From positions 65,359 through 129,358 of the forward strand of contig NZ_FNWV01000002.1 in the NCBI RefSeq assembly GCF_900108555.1: a stretch of 64,000 bases of DNA. The letters run 5' to 3'. Every line of letters begins with the position of its first letter. The first letter of the stretch is position 1. This stretch comes from Ruminococcus flavefaciens (GTDB taxonomy: Bacteria > Bacillota > Clostridia > Oscillospirales > Ruminococcaceae). Positions 48,593 through 57,042 of the stretch are shown here, one piece after another. The notes under the pieces were generated by a model, which saw only the letters and a list, made by a program, of their open reading frames with translations, was not told the origin of the DNA and searched no databases. Made by a program: the position numbers and the translations under genes.

Positions 48593-49190
48593 AGGCAGAC
48601 TTATTGTATTTTCCGCTCCGTCGGGCTGCGGAAAAGGTACAATGCTGGAGGAGATACTGAAGGACCAGCGTTTCGCAGTATCTGTTTCGGCAACTACAAG
48701 AGCTCCCCGAGAGGGTGAAAAGGATGGTGTGAATTATCACTTCCTTACCCGTGAGGACTTTGAACAGCGTATCGCTGACGGCAAGTTCATTGAACACGCT
48801 GAGTACTGTCAGAACCTTTACGGAACTCTTTCCAGCGAGGTTGACGGCAGACTTGAAAAGGGACTCAACGTAATACTTGAAATAGAGCCTCAGGGCGCAA
48901 TGAAAATACGCGAAAAGCGTCCCGATGCACTGTTTATATTCATAGTTCCGCCTTCAATAGGTGAACTCCGCCGCAGACTCAAAAAGCGCGGCACAGAGAC
49001 CGATGAGGTCATAGAAGAGCGTATTTCAAAGGCAGCATGGGAGATATCTCAGGCTGAGAAATACGATTACATCATTGTCAACGACGCCCTTGAGGACGCT
49101 ATAAGCGACTTCTTCGCAGTTATACGCGGAGAGCAGCTTAAAAAAGAGTTTTCGGGCGATATTATAGAAGAGGTGCTTAAAAATGCTTAG
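48585..49190 (+). CDS. gmk: Guanylate kinase
   Basis: It phosphorylates GMP to GDP. The 201-residue protein has a P-loop [11 protein letters not shown] near residue 10, [17 protein letters not shown] for GMP binding, and [19 protein letters not shown] in the lid. Normal length. The SD lies in the end of remA, overlapping genes. Confidence 0.96.
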   Translation: MNKGRLIVFSAPSGCGKGTMLEEILKDQRFAVSVSATTRAPREGEKDGVNYHFLTREDFEQRIADGKFIEHAEYCQNLYGTLSSEVDGRLEKGLNVILEIEPQGAMKIREKRPDALFIFIVPPSIGELRRRLKKRGTETDEVIEERISKAAWEISQAEKYDYIIVNDALEDAISDFFAVIRGEQLKKEFSGDIIEEVLKNA

Positions 49191-49392
49191 ACCTGCAGTA
49201 AATCAGATCATCACAAAGAATGAGAGCTGTTATTCACTCGTTATTGCTGTTGCAAAGCGCGCAAGACAGATCTCAGAGGAGCTTTACGAGAACGGCGAGA
49301 CTCTTGAAGAGAAGCCTGTAAAGACAGCTGTTGAGGAGCTTGCAAGCGGAAAGTGCAAGATAGTAAGCACTGTTCCACAGAGCAACGAGTAA
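49183..49392 (+). CDS. rpoZ: RNA polymerase omega subunit
   Basis: The 69-residue protein aids assembly of RNA polymerase. NESCYSLVIAVAKRARQI and KPVKTAVEELASGK are the omega motifs. It overlaps gmk by 8 bases and its stop codon overlaps the priA start. In Bacillus the order is gmk-rpoZ-coaBC-priA; coaBC is missing here. Confidence 0.94.
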   Translation: MLRPAVNQIITKNESCYSLVIAVAKRARQISEELYENGETLEEKPVKTAVEELASGKCKIVSTVPQSNE

Positions 49393-51842
49393 TGCCCCTT
49401 ATTGCGGAGACCGCAGTCAGCGGAACAGCCTATTCGTTTGATATGCTGTTCAGCTATGCTGTTCCCGAAAAGCTGAAAGCGGATATCGCCTGCGGATGCA
49501 GAGTGCTTGTACCTTTCGGTAAGGGGAACAAACGCAGGATAGGAGTGGTCATGAAGCTCTCCGAGGGCGATAAAAAGGGACTTAAATCCCTTGTGTCACT
49601 TGTGGACGCAGAACCTGTCATTTCGGAGGAGCTTCTCAGACTTGCCCTGTATATAAGAGAGCATACCTTCTGCACATATTTTGATGCAGTAAAAGCCATG
49701 CTTCCGCCTGCAATGAGCGTGAGCGCAAAAGAAACGTTCAGGCTTGTTAAGAATTTCACGGATATATCTTCTCTCAGTAATGAGGCTGCCGAGTTTCTGG
49801 AAATACTTTCGGGTACGGCAGGGAGCAAAGAGCTGAATGAGCTGATAGAGAAGCATATAATAGATAAGGGCAGACATCTTCCCGATGAGCTGTGCGACGC
49901 AGGTGCACTGGACTCGGACAACGTTTTCAGGCAGGCTGTGGGCGATGCAGCAGTGAGAATGGTGCGCCTGACAGAAAAGTATATGAGTGCTCCCGAGGGC
50001 TTCGAGCTTACTCCGAAGCAGAAAAAGGTAGCTGATTTCCTTGAGGAATTCGGCTCTGCTGCCGTAAGGGAAGCTGCGTATATGTGCGGAGTTACCGAAG
50101 CGGTAGTGAAGCGTCTTTGCGCAAACGGAGCAGCCGAGGAATACGAAGCCGAGGTGCTGAGAAGAGTAGAGGGCGATACGGACGAGAAAAGAAGTCCGCA
50201 GGATATAGTCCTTTCAGATGAACAGCAGAAGGCTCACGATACCGTGCTTGCTCAGCTTTTTGAGAGAAAGCCTGCGGTGTTCCTGCTTCACGGTGTAACG
50301 GGAAGCGGCAAGACCTCGGTATTTGAAAAACTCATAGACGATACTGTAAAAATGGGACGGCAGGCAATGCTGCTCATTCCCGAAATAGGTCTCACTCCGC
50401 AGATATTGAAGCGATTTCGTTCGCTTTTCGGTGAGAGGGTAGCTGTAATACACAGCGGTCTTTCCCTCGGACAGAGACTTGACGAATACAAGAGAATAAA
50501 ACGGGGCGACGCGGATATCGTAATTGGTACGAGAAGTGCTGTATTTGCTCCGCTGAGTGATATCGGACTCATCATTATAGATGAGGAGGGCGAGCGTTCC
50601 TATAAATCGGACAGTTCGCCGAGATATTCCACACATGATATCGCCAAGCAGCGATGTGCTTACCATAAGTCTGCACTTCTGCTTGCTTCGGCTACACCTT
50701 CCATCGAGAGTTATTACCTCGCCGAAAGGGGAGTATACAAGCTTCTCGAAATGAAGGAGCGTTATCAGAATTCGCCGCTTCCCGAGGTGAGTATCATTGA
50801 TATGAACCTTGAGCGTGAGGCAGGCAACCGCACTGAATTCAGCCGCAGACTTGCGGAGGAGATAAGCCTTAATCTGAAAAACGGCGAGCAGTCCATACTG
50901 CTTCTAAACAGACGAGGCTATCACACTATCATAAGCTGCTGCGACTGCTATCAGCCTGTGTACTGCCCGAATTGCTCGGTACCGCTGACATACCACAAGA
51001 AAAACAACAAGCTGATGTGCCACTACTGCGGCTACGTCAGTGACCCTGTGGAGGAGTGCCCCTCCTGCGGCTCGAAGCACCTTAAAAATATGGGCTTCGG
51101 TACGCAGAAGCTTGAAGAGGAGCTTTCCACATTCTTCCCGACTGCGCGTATACTTCGCATGGACGCGGATACAACATTCTCACGGTATTCCTATGAGAAA
51201 AGCTTCAGGGATTTCCGCGAGGGGAAATACGATATAATGATAGGTACTCAGATGATAGGCAAGGGACTGGATTTCCCCGATGTTACGCTGGTAGGTGTAC
51301 TGTCGGTGGATAAGGCTCTGTATGCAGGGGATTTCAGAAGCTATGAACGCACCTTCTCACTTATCACTCAGGTGGTGGGACGAGGCGGACGCGGTGAGCG
51401 CAAAGGCAGGGCAATATTGCAGACCTTCATTCCAGAGCACTACATCATGAATCTTGCTGCCGCGCAGGACTACAAGGGCTTCTACAATGAGGAGATAGCC
51501 ATACGCCGTGCAATGATATTTCCGCCGCTGTGCGATATGTGCATTTTCTGCTTTGCAGGCGGTGAGGATTTTTCAGTCAAGGTGGGTGCGGACGCTGTTC
51601 TGGGACTTATGAACTGTAAGCTCAGGGAGCTTCAGCCGAAAACTCCCGTGCGTGTGCTTGGTCCCGTGAGATGCTCTTACGGCAGGATAAACGGCAAGTA
51701 CCGCTACAGGATAATAATGAAATGCAAGAACAACGCCGAAATGAGGGACTATATAAGCGGAGTCCTTACAGAGTCGGCAAAGCTGAAAGAGATGAAAGGT
51801 ATTGCCCTGTATGCCGATATGAACGGCGATGTGGGCGTATGA
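49392..51842 (+). CDS. priA: Primosomal protein N', replication restart helicase
   Basis: PriA restarts stalled forks. The 816-residue protein begins at ATG 49392 (TAATG overlap with rpoZ; no SD, so coupled translation). It has the N-terminal DNA-binding fold (AYSFDMLFSYAVPE), Walker A GVTGSGKT, a Walker B box reading DEEG instead of the usual DEEH, the zinc-binding cysteines (CCDCYQPVYCPNC and CHYCGYV...CPSCG) and helicase motifs V-VI (GTQMIGKGLDFPDV; QVVGRGGRGERKG, where GRAGR is usual). Confidence 0.95.
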   Translation: MPLIAETAVSGTAYSFDMLFSYAVPEKLKADIACGCRVLVPFGKGNKRRIGVVMKLSEGDKKGLKSLVSLVDAEPVISEELLRLALYIREHTFCTYFDAVKAMLPPAMSVSAKETFRLVKNFTDISSLSNEAAEFLEILSGTAGSKELNELIEKHIIDKGRHLPDELCDAGALDSDNVFRQAVGDAAVRMVRLTEKYMSAPEGFELTPKQKKVADFLEEFGSAAVREAAYMCGVTEAVVKRLCANGAAEEYEAEVLRRVEGDTDEKRSPQDIVLSDEQQKAHDTVLAQLFERKPAVFLLHGVTGSGKTSVFEKLIDDTVKMGRQAMLLIPEIGLTPQILKRFRSLFGERVAVIHSGLSLGQRLDEYKRIKRGDADIVIGTRSAVFAPLSDIGLIIIDEEGERSYKSDSSPRYSTHDIAKQRCAYHKSALLLASATPSIESYYLAERGVYKLLEMKERYQNSPLPEVSIIDMNLEREAGNRTEFSRRLAEEISLNLKNGEQSILLLNRRGYHTIISCCDCYQPVYCPNCSVPLTYHKKNNKLMCHYCGYVSDPVEECPSCGSKHLKNMGFGTQKLEEELSTFFPTARILRMDADTTFSRYSYEKSFRDFREGKYDIMIGTQMIGKGLDFPDVTLVGVLSVDKALYAGDFRSYERTFSLITQVVGRGGRGERKGRAILQTFIPEHYIMNLAAAQDYKGFYNEEIAIRRAMIFPPLCDMCIFCFAGGEDFSVKVGADAVLGLMNCKLRELQPKTPVRVLGPVRCSYGRINGKYRYRIIMKCKNNAEMRDYISGVLTESAKLKEMKGIALYADMNGDVGV

Positions 51843-51859
51843 GAAAAGGATAGGATAAA

Positions 51860-52330
51860 ATGGCACTTAGAAGAATTTTAACCGATAAGGACGAGGTGCT
51901 CCACAAGGTTTGCAAGCCCGTGGAGAAGTTTGATGAAAAGCTTGCGCAGCTTCTTGACGATATGCACGAGACTCTCGACAAAGCCGAGGGTGTTGGTCTG
52001 GCTGCTCCGCAGATAGGCTTGTGCCGCAGGATATTCATCATGCACCTTGACGAAAACGATATAGTCGAGGCTATAAATCCCGAAGTTACCAAAAAAGAGG
52101 GCAAACAGCGTGTGCAGGAGGGCTGCCTTTCATGCCCGAATGTATGGGGCTATGTTACAAGACCTCTGAGCTGTCACCTTAAAGCTCAGGACAGGAACGG
52201 AAACTGGTTCGAGCGCGATTTCACAGATCTCGGAGCACAGTGTACCTGCCATGAGAACGACCACCTTGACGGTCATATATTCACAGAAATAGTCGAAGAA
52301 TTCTTTGTACCAGAGGAGCCTAAAAAATGA
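51860..52330 (+). CDS. def: Peptide deformylase
   Basis: It removes the formyl group from new proteins. The 156-residue protein has motif 1 GVGLAAPQIG, motif 2 EGCLSCP (metal Cys) and motif 3 HENDHLDG (metal His and catalytic Glu). Normal length. Stop overlaps the fmt start (ATGA). SD aggata is weak. Confidence 0.96.
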   Translation: MALRRILTDKDEVLHKVCKPVEKFDEKLAQLLDDMHETLDKAEGVGLAAPQIGLCRRIFIMHLDENDIVEAINPEVTKKEGKQRVQEGCLSCPNVWGYVTRPLSCHLKAQDRNGNWFERDFTDLGAQCTCHENDHLDGHIFTEIVEEFFVPEEPKK

Positions 52331-53256
52331 AAATAGTATTTATGGGAACACCTGATTTTGCTGTACCGTGCCTGCGTACTCTTGCAGAGAGCGGACATGA
52401 GATAGCAGCAGTTTTCACTCAGCCCGATAAACCAAAGGGCAGAGGTTATAAGCTCATACCTACGCCTGTAAAGGCTGCTGCCGAGGAGTACGGCATACCT
52501 GTTTATCAGCCGCTTTCACTGAGAAAGGGCGATGACGCAGAGGAAGCTATGAAAACTCTCCGCGATATAGCACCCGAGCTTATAGTCGTTACCGCTTACG
52601 GACAGATACTTCCTAAGGAAGTCCTTGAGCTCCCAAAGCACGGCTGTGTGAATATACACGCTTCACTTTTGCCAAAGTACAGGGGCGCAGCTCCTATAAA
52701 CTGGGTAATACTCAACGGCGAAAAGGAGACAGGTGTTACTTCCATGCAGATGAGCGAGGGACTTGACACAGGTGATATGCTCATCAAGAAAAGCACCGAA
52801 ATAGGCGAGAATGAGACCTATGAGGAGCTTTATGCAAGACTTTCCGATATGGGCGGCGAAGTCCTTGCAGAAACTATAAAAGCTATTGAAAGCGGCGATC
52901 TTCACCCCGAAGTACAGGACGACAGTCTCAGCTGCTACTCACCTATGATACGCAAGGAGATGAGTGCGCTGGACTTTTCAAAGTCTGCTGCGGATATACA
53001 CAATACTATCCGCGGAGTTACGGGTTTTGCAATGCTTGAGGGCAAACGCCTTAAAGTGTTCAGATCAGAGCTTTCGGATAAAAAGTACCCCAATGCTGAA
53101 AACGGGGCTGTTGTCGATACAAAGAGCTTTGCAGTAAAGTGCGGCGACGGCGGTGCGGTAATATTCCGCGAAGTTCAGCCTGAGGGCAAAAAACGCATGA
53201 ATACAGAGGACTTCCTCAGAGGCAAGAAGCTGACTGAGGGAGAGATACTCAGCTAA
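52327..53256 (+). CDS. fmt: Methionyl-tRNA formyltransferase
   Basis: It formylates initiator Met-tRNA, the counterpart of def. The 309-residue protein has KIVFMGTPDFAVPCLR at the start, the folate-binding NIHASLLPKYRGAAPINW, catalytic Asn-His within it, and MSEGLDTGDML. Def and fmt are adjacent as in most bacteria. Confidence 0.96.
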   Translation: MKIVFMGTPDFAVPCLRTLAESGHEIAAVFTQPDKPKGRGYKLIPTPVKAAAEEYGIPVYQPLSLRKGDDAEEAMKTLRDIAPELIVVTAYGQILPKEVLELPKHGCVNIHASLLPKYRGAAPINWVILNGEKETGVTSMQMSEGLDTGDMLIKKSTEIGENETYEELYARLSDMGGEVLAETIKAIESGDLHPEVQDDSLSCYSPMIRKEMSALDFSKSAADIHNTIRGVTGFAMLEGKRLKVFRSELSDKKYPNAENGAVVDTKSFAVKCGDGGAVIFREVQPEGKKRMNTEDFLRGKKLTEGEILS

Positions 53257-53266
53257 GGAGGAAAAT

Positions 53267-53941
53267 ATGGGTATAATAGGACTTTTAATTATGATCTTGC
53301 TGCCGCTCATCGCACAGATAAATGTAACGACAACTTTCAACAAGTACAGCAAGGTAAGCAATTCAAGAGGACTTACTGCTGATGAAGTTGCAAGAAGGAT
53401 ACTCGATGCAAACGGTCTTTCTCATGTTGGTATCGAGCATATCAAAGGCAGCCTCAGCGACCACTATGATCCAAGAGCAAATGTTGTAAGACTTTCAGAT
53501 TCATGCTACGGCAATACTTCTGTAGCTGCTATCGGCGTAGCTGCTCACGAGTGCGGTCATGCCTGTCAGCACGCTGAGAACTATACTCCTATTGTAATAA
53601 GAAGCAAGATAGTTCCTGCTACAAATATCTGTTCACGTTTCTGGTATTTCGTACTGATCATCGGTGTTCTTCTTAGCCAGATGGCTATTGGTACTACTCT
53701 TATATATGTAGCTATCGCTATGTTTGCGGCAGTAGTTCTTTTCCAGATCGTTACTCTTCCATGCGAGTTCAACGCAAGCGACAGAGCTTTAAAGACCCTT
53801 GAAAATGACGGTATCCTTGAAATGGACGAAGTTCCAAAGGCTAAGAAGGTACTCACAGCAGCTGCTATGACATACGTTGCAGCACTCGTAGCATCGATCA
53901 TACAGCTTCTCAGACTTCTTGCAACTGTAAGAAGAAGATAA
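53267..53941 (+). CDS. Membrane zinc metallopeptidase, YugP type
   Basis: The 224-residue protein has an N-terminal helix, the zinc-binding HECGHACQH in residues about 90-98, a pair of membrane helices (about 125-165), and a further Glu in CEFNASDRALK as third ligand. Length is typical of PF04298. Substrate unknown. It lies between fmt and rsmB, as in many clostridia. SD aaggagg is perfect. Confidence 0.92.
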   Translation: MGIIGLLIMILLPLIAQINVTTTFNKYSKVSNSRGLTADEVARRILDANGLSHVGIEHIKGSLSDHYDPRANVVRLSDSCYGNTSVAAIGVAAHECGHACQHAENYTPIVIRSKIVPATNICSRFWYFVLIIGVLLSQMAIGTTLIYVAIAMFAAVVLFQIVTLPCEFNASDRALKTLENDGILEMDEVPKAKKVLTAAAMTYVAALVASIIQLLRLLATVRRR

Positions 53942-55233
53942 TGACAGACCCGAGATACCTTGCTGTAAAGCTTCTCGATAAGACATTCAGCGGCGGAAGC
54001 TACTCGAATTTGCAGCTGGACAGCGGTCTTAAAGCCTCTGATCTCGACGACAGGGGAAAGAAGCTGTGCTCGGCTGTTTACTACGGAGTTATAGAGCGCA
54101 GGCTGACTCTTGACCATATCATCGGCGGACTCAGCTCACGTCCCATTGCAAAGCTTGACAGCATTATCCTTAATATACTGCGCTGCGGTATCTATCAGAT
54201 AATGTATATGGACAGTGTCCCCGATAACGCAGCCGTAAACGAAAGCGTTGCACTTGCGAAGAAATTCCGCAAGACAAGTGCTTCGGGCATGGTAAATGCA
54301 GTACTGCGCAATTTTATCCGCAGCGGCAAGGAGATAAAGCTGCCGAAAAACAGCGCGGAAGCAATGTCTGTGAAGTATTCCGCACCTGCCGAACTTGTGA
54401 AAAGTCTCACCGATGATTACGGTGCAGAAAAAGCAGAGGAATTTCTTGCAAATTCTCTTGAAAAGAGTGTCACATATCTGCGTTTGAATGCGTTATTATG
54501 TAATGAAAAAGTGTTTTATGAGGCACTTGGGGGCATAAAAGCGGAAAAGCTGAGAGAGTGCTGCTACACCGTGGAAAGCGGTGACCTGACAGCAACGGAA
54601 GCTTTCAGAAAGGGATATTTCCACGTACAGGGGCTTGCATCACAGTTTTGCTGTGAAGCCCTTGCTCCAACCGAGCAGGACAGAGTCCTTGATATATGCG
54701 CAGCTCCCGGCGGCAAGACCTTTACTATGGCGGAGCTGATGAACGGTAAAGGCGAGATATACGCCTTCGACCTTCACGAAAAACGTGCCGAGCTCATACG
54801 CAGGGGTGCGGAGAGGCTCGGTCTCACCAATATAAAAGCGGCAGCAGGGGACGCGACAGTATTCGATCCCGACCTGCCGAAATTCACTAAGATACTCTGC
54901 GATGTCCCTTGTTCGGGACTGGGAGTCATTGGCAGCAAGCCCGAGATAAAGTACAAGAATATCTCAGACTTTGCAGGGCTCCCCGATATACAATATAAAA
55001 TAGTGTGCAACGCGCTGAACTATCTGGAAGAGGGAGGTACTCTCGTATATTCCACCTGTACAGTGCGAAAAGCCGAGAACGAGGAGGTCTGTGAAAGACT
55101 TCTCCGCGAACACCCCGAGCTGGAGGCAGTTGAGCTTCCCGAGATGCTGGGAGAAAATTTCGGCACTATGGCTACACTTATGCCGCCGAAATTCGGCAGC
55201 GGTTTCTTTATTGCAAAATTCAGGAAAAAGTAA
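53941..55233 (+). CDS. rsmB: 16S rRNA m5C967 methyltransferase
   Basis: The 430-residue protein combines an N-terminal NusB-like RNA-binding domain (about 1-140) and a Rossmann methyltransferase domain with CAAPGGKTFTMAE as SAM loop, the catalytic cysteine in DVPCSGLGV and the second cysteine in YSTCTVRKAENEEV. It starts in the stop of the peptidase gene (TAATG). Normal length. Confidence 0.95.
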   Translation: MTDPRYLAVKLLDKTFSGGSYSNLQLDSGLKASDLDDRGKKLCSAVYYGVIERRLTLDHIIGGLSSRPIAKLDSIILNILRCGIYQIMYMDSVPDNAAVNESVALAKKFRKTSASGMVNAVLRNFIRSGKEIKLPKNSAEAMSVKYSAPAELVKSLTDDYGAEKAEEFLANSLEKSVTYLRLNALLCNEKVFYEALGGIKAEKLRECCYTVESGDLTATEAFRKGYFHVQGLASQFCCEALAPTEQDRVLDICAAPGGKTFTMAELMNGKGEIYAFDLHEKRAELIRRGAERLGLTNIKAAAGDATVFDPDLPKFTKILCDVPCSGLGVIGSKPEIKYKNISDFAGLPDIQYKIVCNALNYLEEGGTLVYSTCTVRKAENEEVCERLLREHPELEAVELPEMLGENFGTMATLMPPKFGSGFFIAKFRKK

Positions 55234-55242
55234 GGTGATAAA

Positions 55243-56301
55243 TTGGAAAAAATCGATATTCTCAGTCTTGATCTTGACGAGCTTGCAGAGATACTGACGA
55301 GCATCGGCGAGAAGAAATTCCGTGCAAAGCAGATATTTCAGTGGCTGCACGTGAAAAGAGTCCTTGATTTCGACAAAATGACTGATATATCTGTCCAATT
55401 ACGCCGCAGCCTGAACGAAATTTTTTGTATAAATGGACTATTTGTGCAGAAAAGGCTTGAATCTGCTATAGATAATACGGTAAAATATCTTTATAGGCTT
55501 TCTGACGGCAATTTCGTCGAGACTGTTCTCATGGAATACAGCTATGGCTACAGCATCTGCGTGTCGACTCAGGTGGGCTGTAAAATGGGGTGCAACTTCT
55601 GCGCTTCAACTATAGCAGGCTATGTCAGAAGTCTTACTGCCTCGGAGATTTTATTGCAGATCTACGAGGCTGAACGTGATTCAGGCAAACGTGTCTCGGG
55701 AGTGGTGCTCATGGGCATCGGTGAACCCCTTGACAATTTCGACAACGTTATGAAGTTCCTGCATCTGCTGTCACATAAGGACGGCAATGATATGAGCCTT
55801 CGTCACGTTTCGCTTTCTACCTGCGGTATCGTACCGCGTATATATGAGCTGGCGGACAAGAAATTGCAGCTTACCCTTTCGGTATCCCTTCACTGTGCGG
55901 ATAACGAGGGACGAAGCGAGATAATGCCCGTCAATAAAAAGTACGATCTTCCGAGCCTTATCGAGGCTTGCAGATATTATATCGATAAGACGGGACGGCG
56001 TGTCACCTTTGAATATGCCGTTATCGACGATGTCAATTCCTCGCCCGCAGATGCCGATAAGCTGGCAAAGCTGCTTAGGGGAATGAATTGCCATGTTAAC
56101 CTTATACCCGTTAATAAGGTAAGGGAACGAAATTATCATACAGCCCGCTCAGGCGTTGCGGAATTCGCAAAACTGCTTGGCAGGCGGGGAATAAACGCTA
56201 CCGTAAGAAGAACTCTCGGCAGCGATATCGAAGCAGCGTGCGGTCAGCTTAGACGCGATGCTGCACAGCAGAATGAAAAGAATGGGGGTGCGGATACTTG
56301 A
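55243..56301 (+). CDS. rlmN: Dual-specificity 23S rRNA/tRNA methyltransferase RlmN
   Basis: A radical-SAM enzyme that methylates A2503 of 23S rRNA and A37 of some tRNAs. The 352-residue protein has CKMGCNFCAS for the 4Fe-4S cluster, GVVLMGIGEPLDNFDNV, and the methyl-carrying cysteine near the end (RRTLGSDIEAACGQLR). Start TTG 55243 with ggtgata ahead. It overlaps prpC. Confidence 0.95.
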   Translation: MEKIDILSLDLDELAEILTSIGEKKFRAKQIFQWLHVKRVLDFDKMTDISVQLRRSLNEIFCINGLFVQKRLESAIDNTVKYLYRLSDGNFVETVLMEYSYGYSICVSTQVGCKMGCNFCASTIAGYVRSLTASEILLQIYEAERDSGKRVSGVVLMGIGEPLDNFDNVMKFLHLLSHKDGNDMSLRHVSLSTCGIVPRIYELADKKLQLTLSVSLHCADNEGRSEIMPVNKKYDLPSLIEACRYYIDKTGRRVTFEYAVIDDVNSSPADADKLAKLLRGMNCHVNLIPVNKVRERNYHTARSGVAEFAKLLGRRGINATVRRTLGSDIEAACGQLRRDAAQQNEKNGGADT

Positions 56302-57026
56302 GATTTCGCTTTGGCACGGATATCGGTCTCATGCGCGAGGAAAACCAGGACGCAGTGAGATGCGAATATTTCGGCCATAATGTTCTCGCCGTAGTATGTG
56401 ACGGTATGGGAGGCGAGCGCGCAGGCAAGGAAGCCAGCGAGCTTGCAATAGAAGAATTCTTCCAGCGTTTTTCGGCGGATTACAAAGAGAGTCTGAGCGA
56501 TGAAGAGATCCGTAAGCTCCTTATCTCCTCGATCTCGGCAGCTAATTCCGTGATATATACACGGGCAAGGTTCGATTTCAAGAATTTCGGCATGGGAACG
56601 ACCTGTGTTGCTGCCTTTGTCAACAAGAAAACAGCTTTCATAGCCAATGTCGGTGACAGCAGAGCGTATCTTATAACGGATACGGGGCTCGTAAGGATCA
56701 CTACCGATCATAACGTAGCCGCTCTCCTCTTTGAACAGGGCAAGATCACCGAGGAGGAAATGGAAGTTCACCCTCAGAAGCATATGCTCGTCCGAGCGGT
56801 AGGCGTAGAAAAAACAGTGCTTACAGATACATTTATGCTTGATTATGAGGATAATAAAATAAGCCTGCTGCTTTGCTCTGACGGACTTTCGGGTTATTGC
56901 AGCGACGATGAGATATACAGCGTCATACTAAACTCAGATTTTGATGATGTTGCAGACGAACTTATTAAATTAGCTCTCGCAAAGGGCGGCCGTGACAATG
57001 TAACTGTTGCGGTAATTTCTGACTAA
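56298..57026 (+). CDS. prpC: PP2C-type Ser/Thr phosphatase
   Basis: It reverses the action of the kinase encoded next. The 242-residue protein has the PPM motifs GTDIGLMREENQDA, VVCDGMGGERAGKEAS, FIANVGDSRAYL, LLCSDGL and GGRDNVTVAVI, with metal-binding Asp residues intact. Start TTG 56298 within the rlmN stop, SD gggggtg. Likely cytosolic. Confidence 0.95.
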   Translation: MRFRFGTDIGLMREENQDAVRCEYFGHNVLAVVCDGMGGERAGKEASELAIEEFFQRFSADYKESLSDEEIRKLLISSISAANSVIYTRARFDFKNFGMGTTCVAAFVNKKTAFIANVGDSRAYLITDTGLVRITTDHNVAALLFEQGKITEEEMEVHPQKHMLVRAVGVEKTVLTDTFMLDYEDNKISLLLCSDGLSGYCSDDEIYSVILNSDFDDVADELIKLALAKGGRDNVTVAVISD

Positions 57027-57042
57027 CGCAGGAGGAAAGGAA

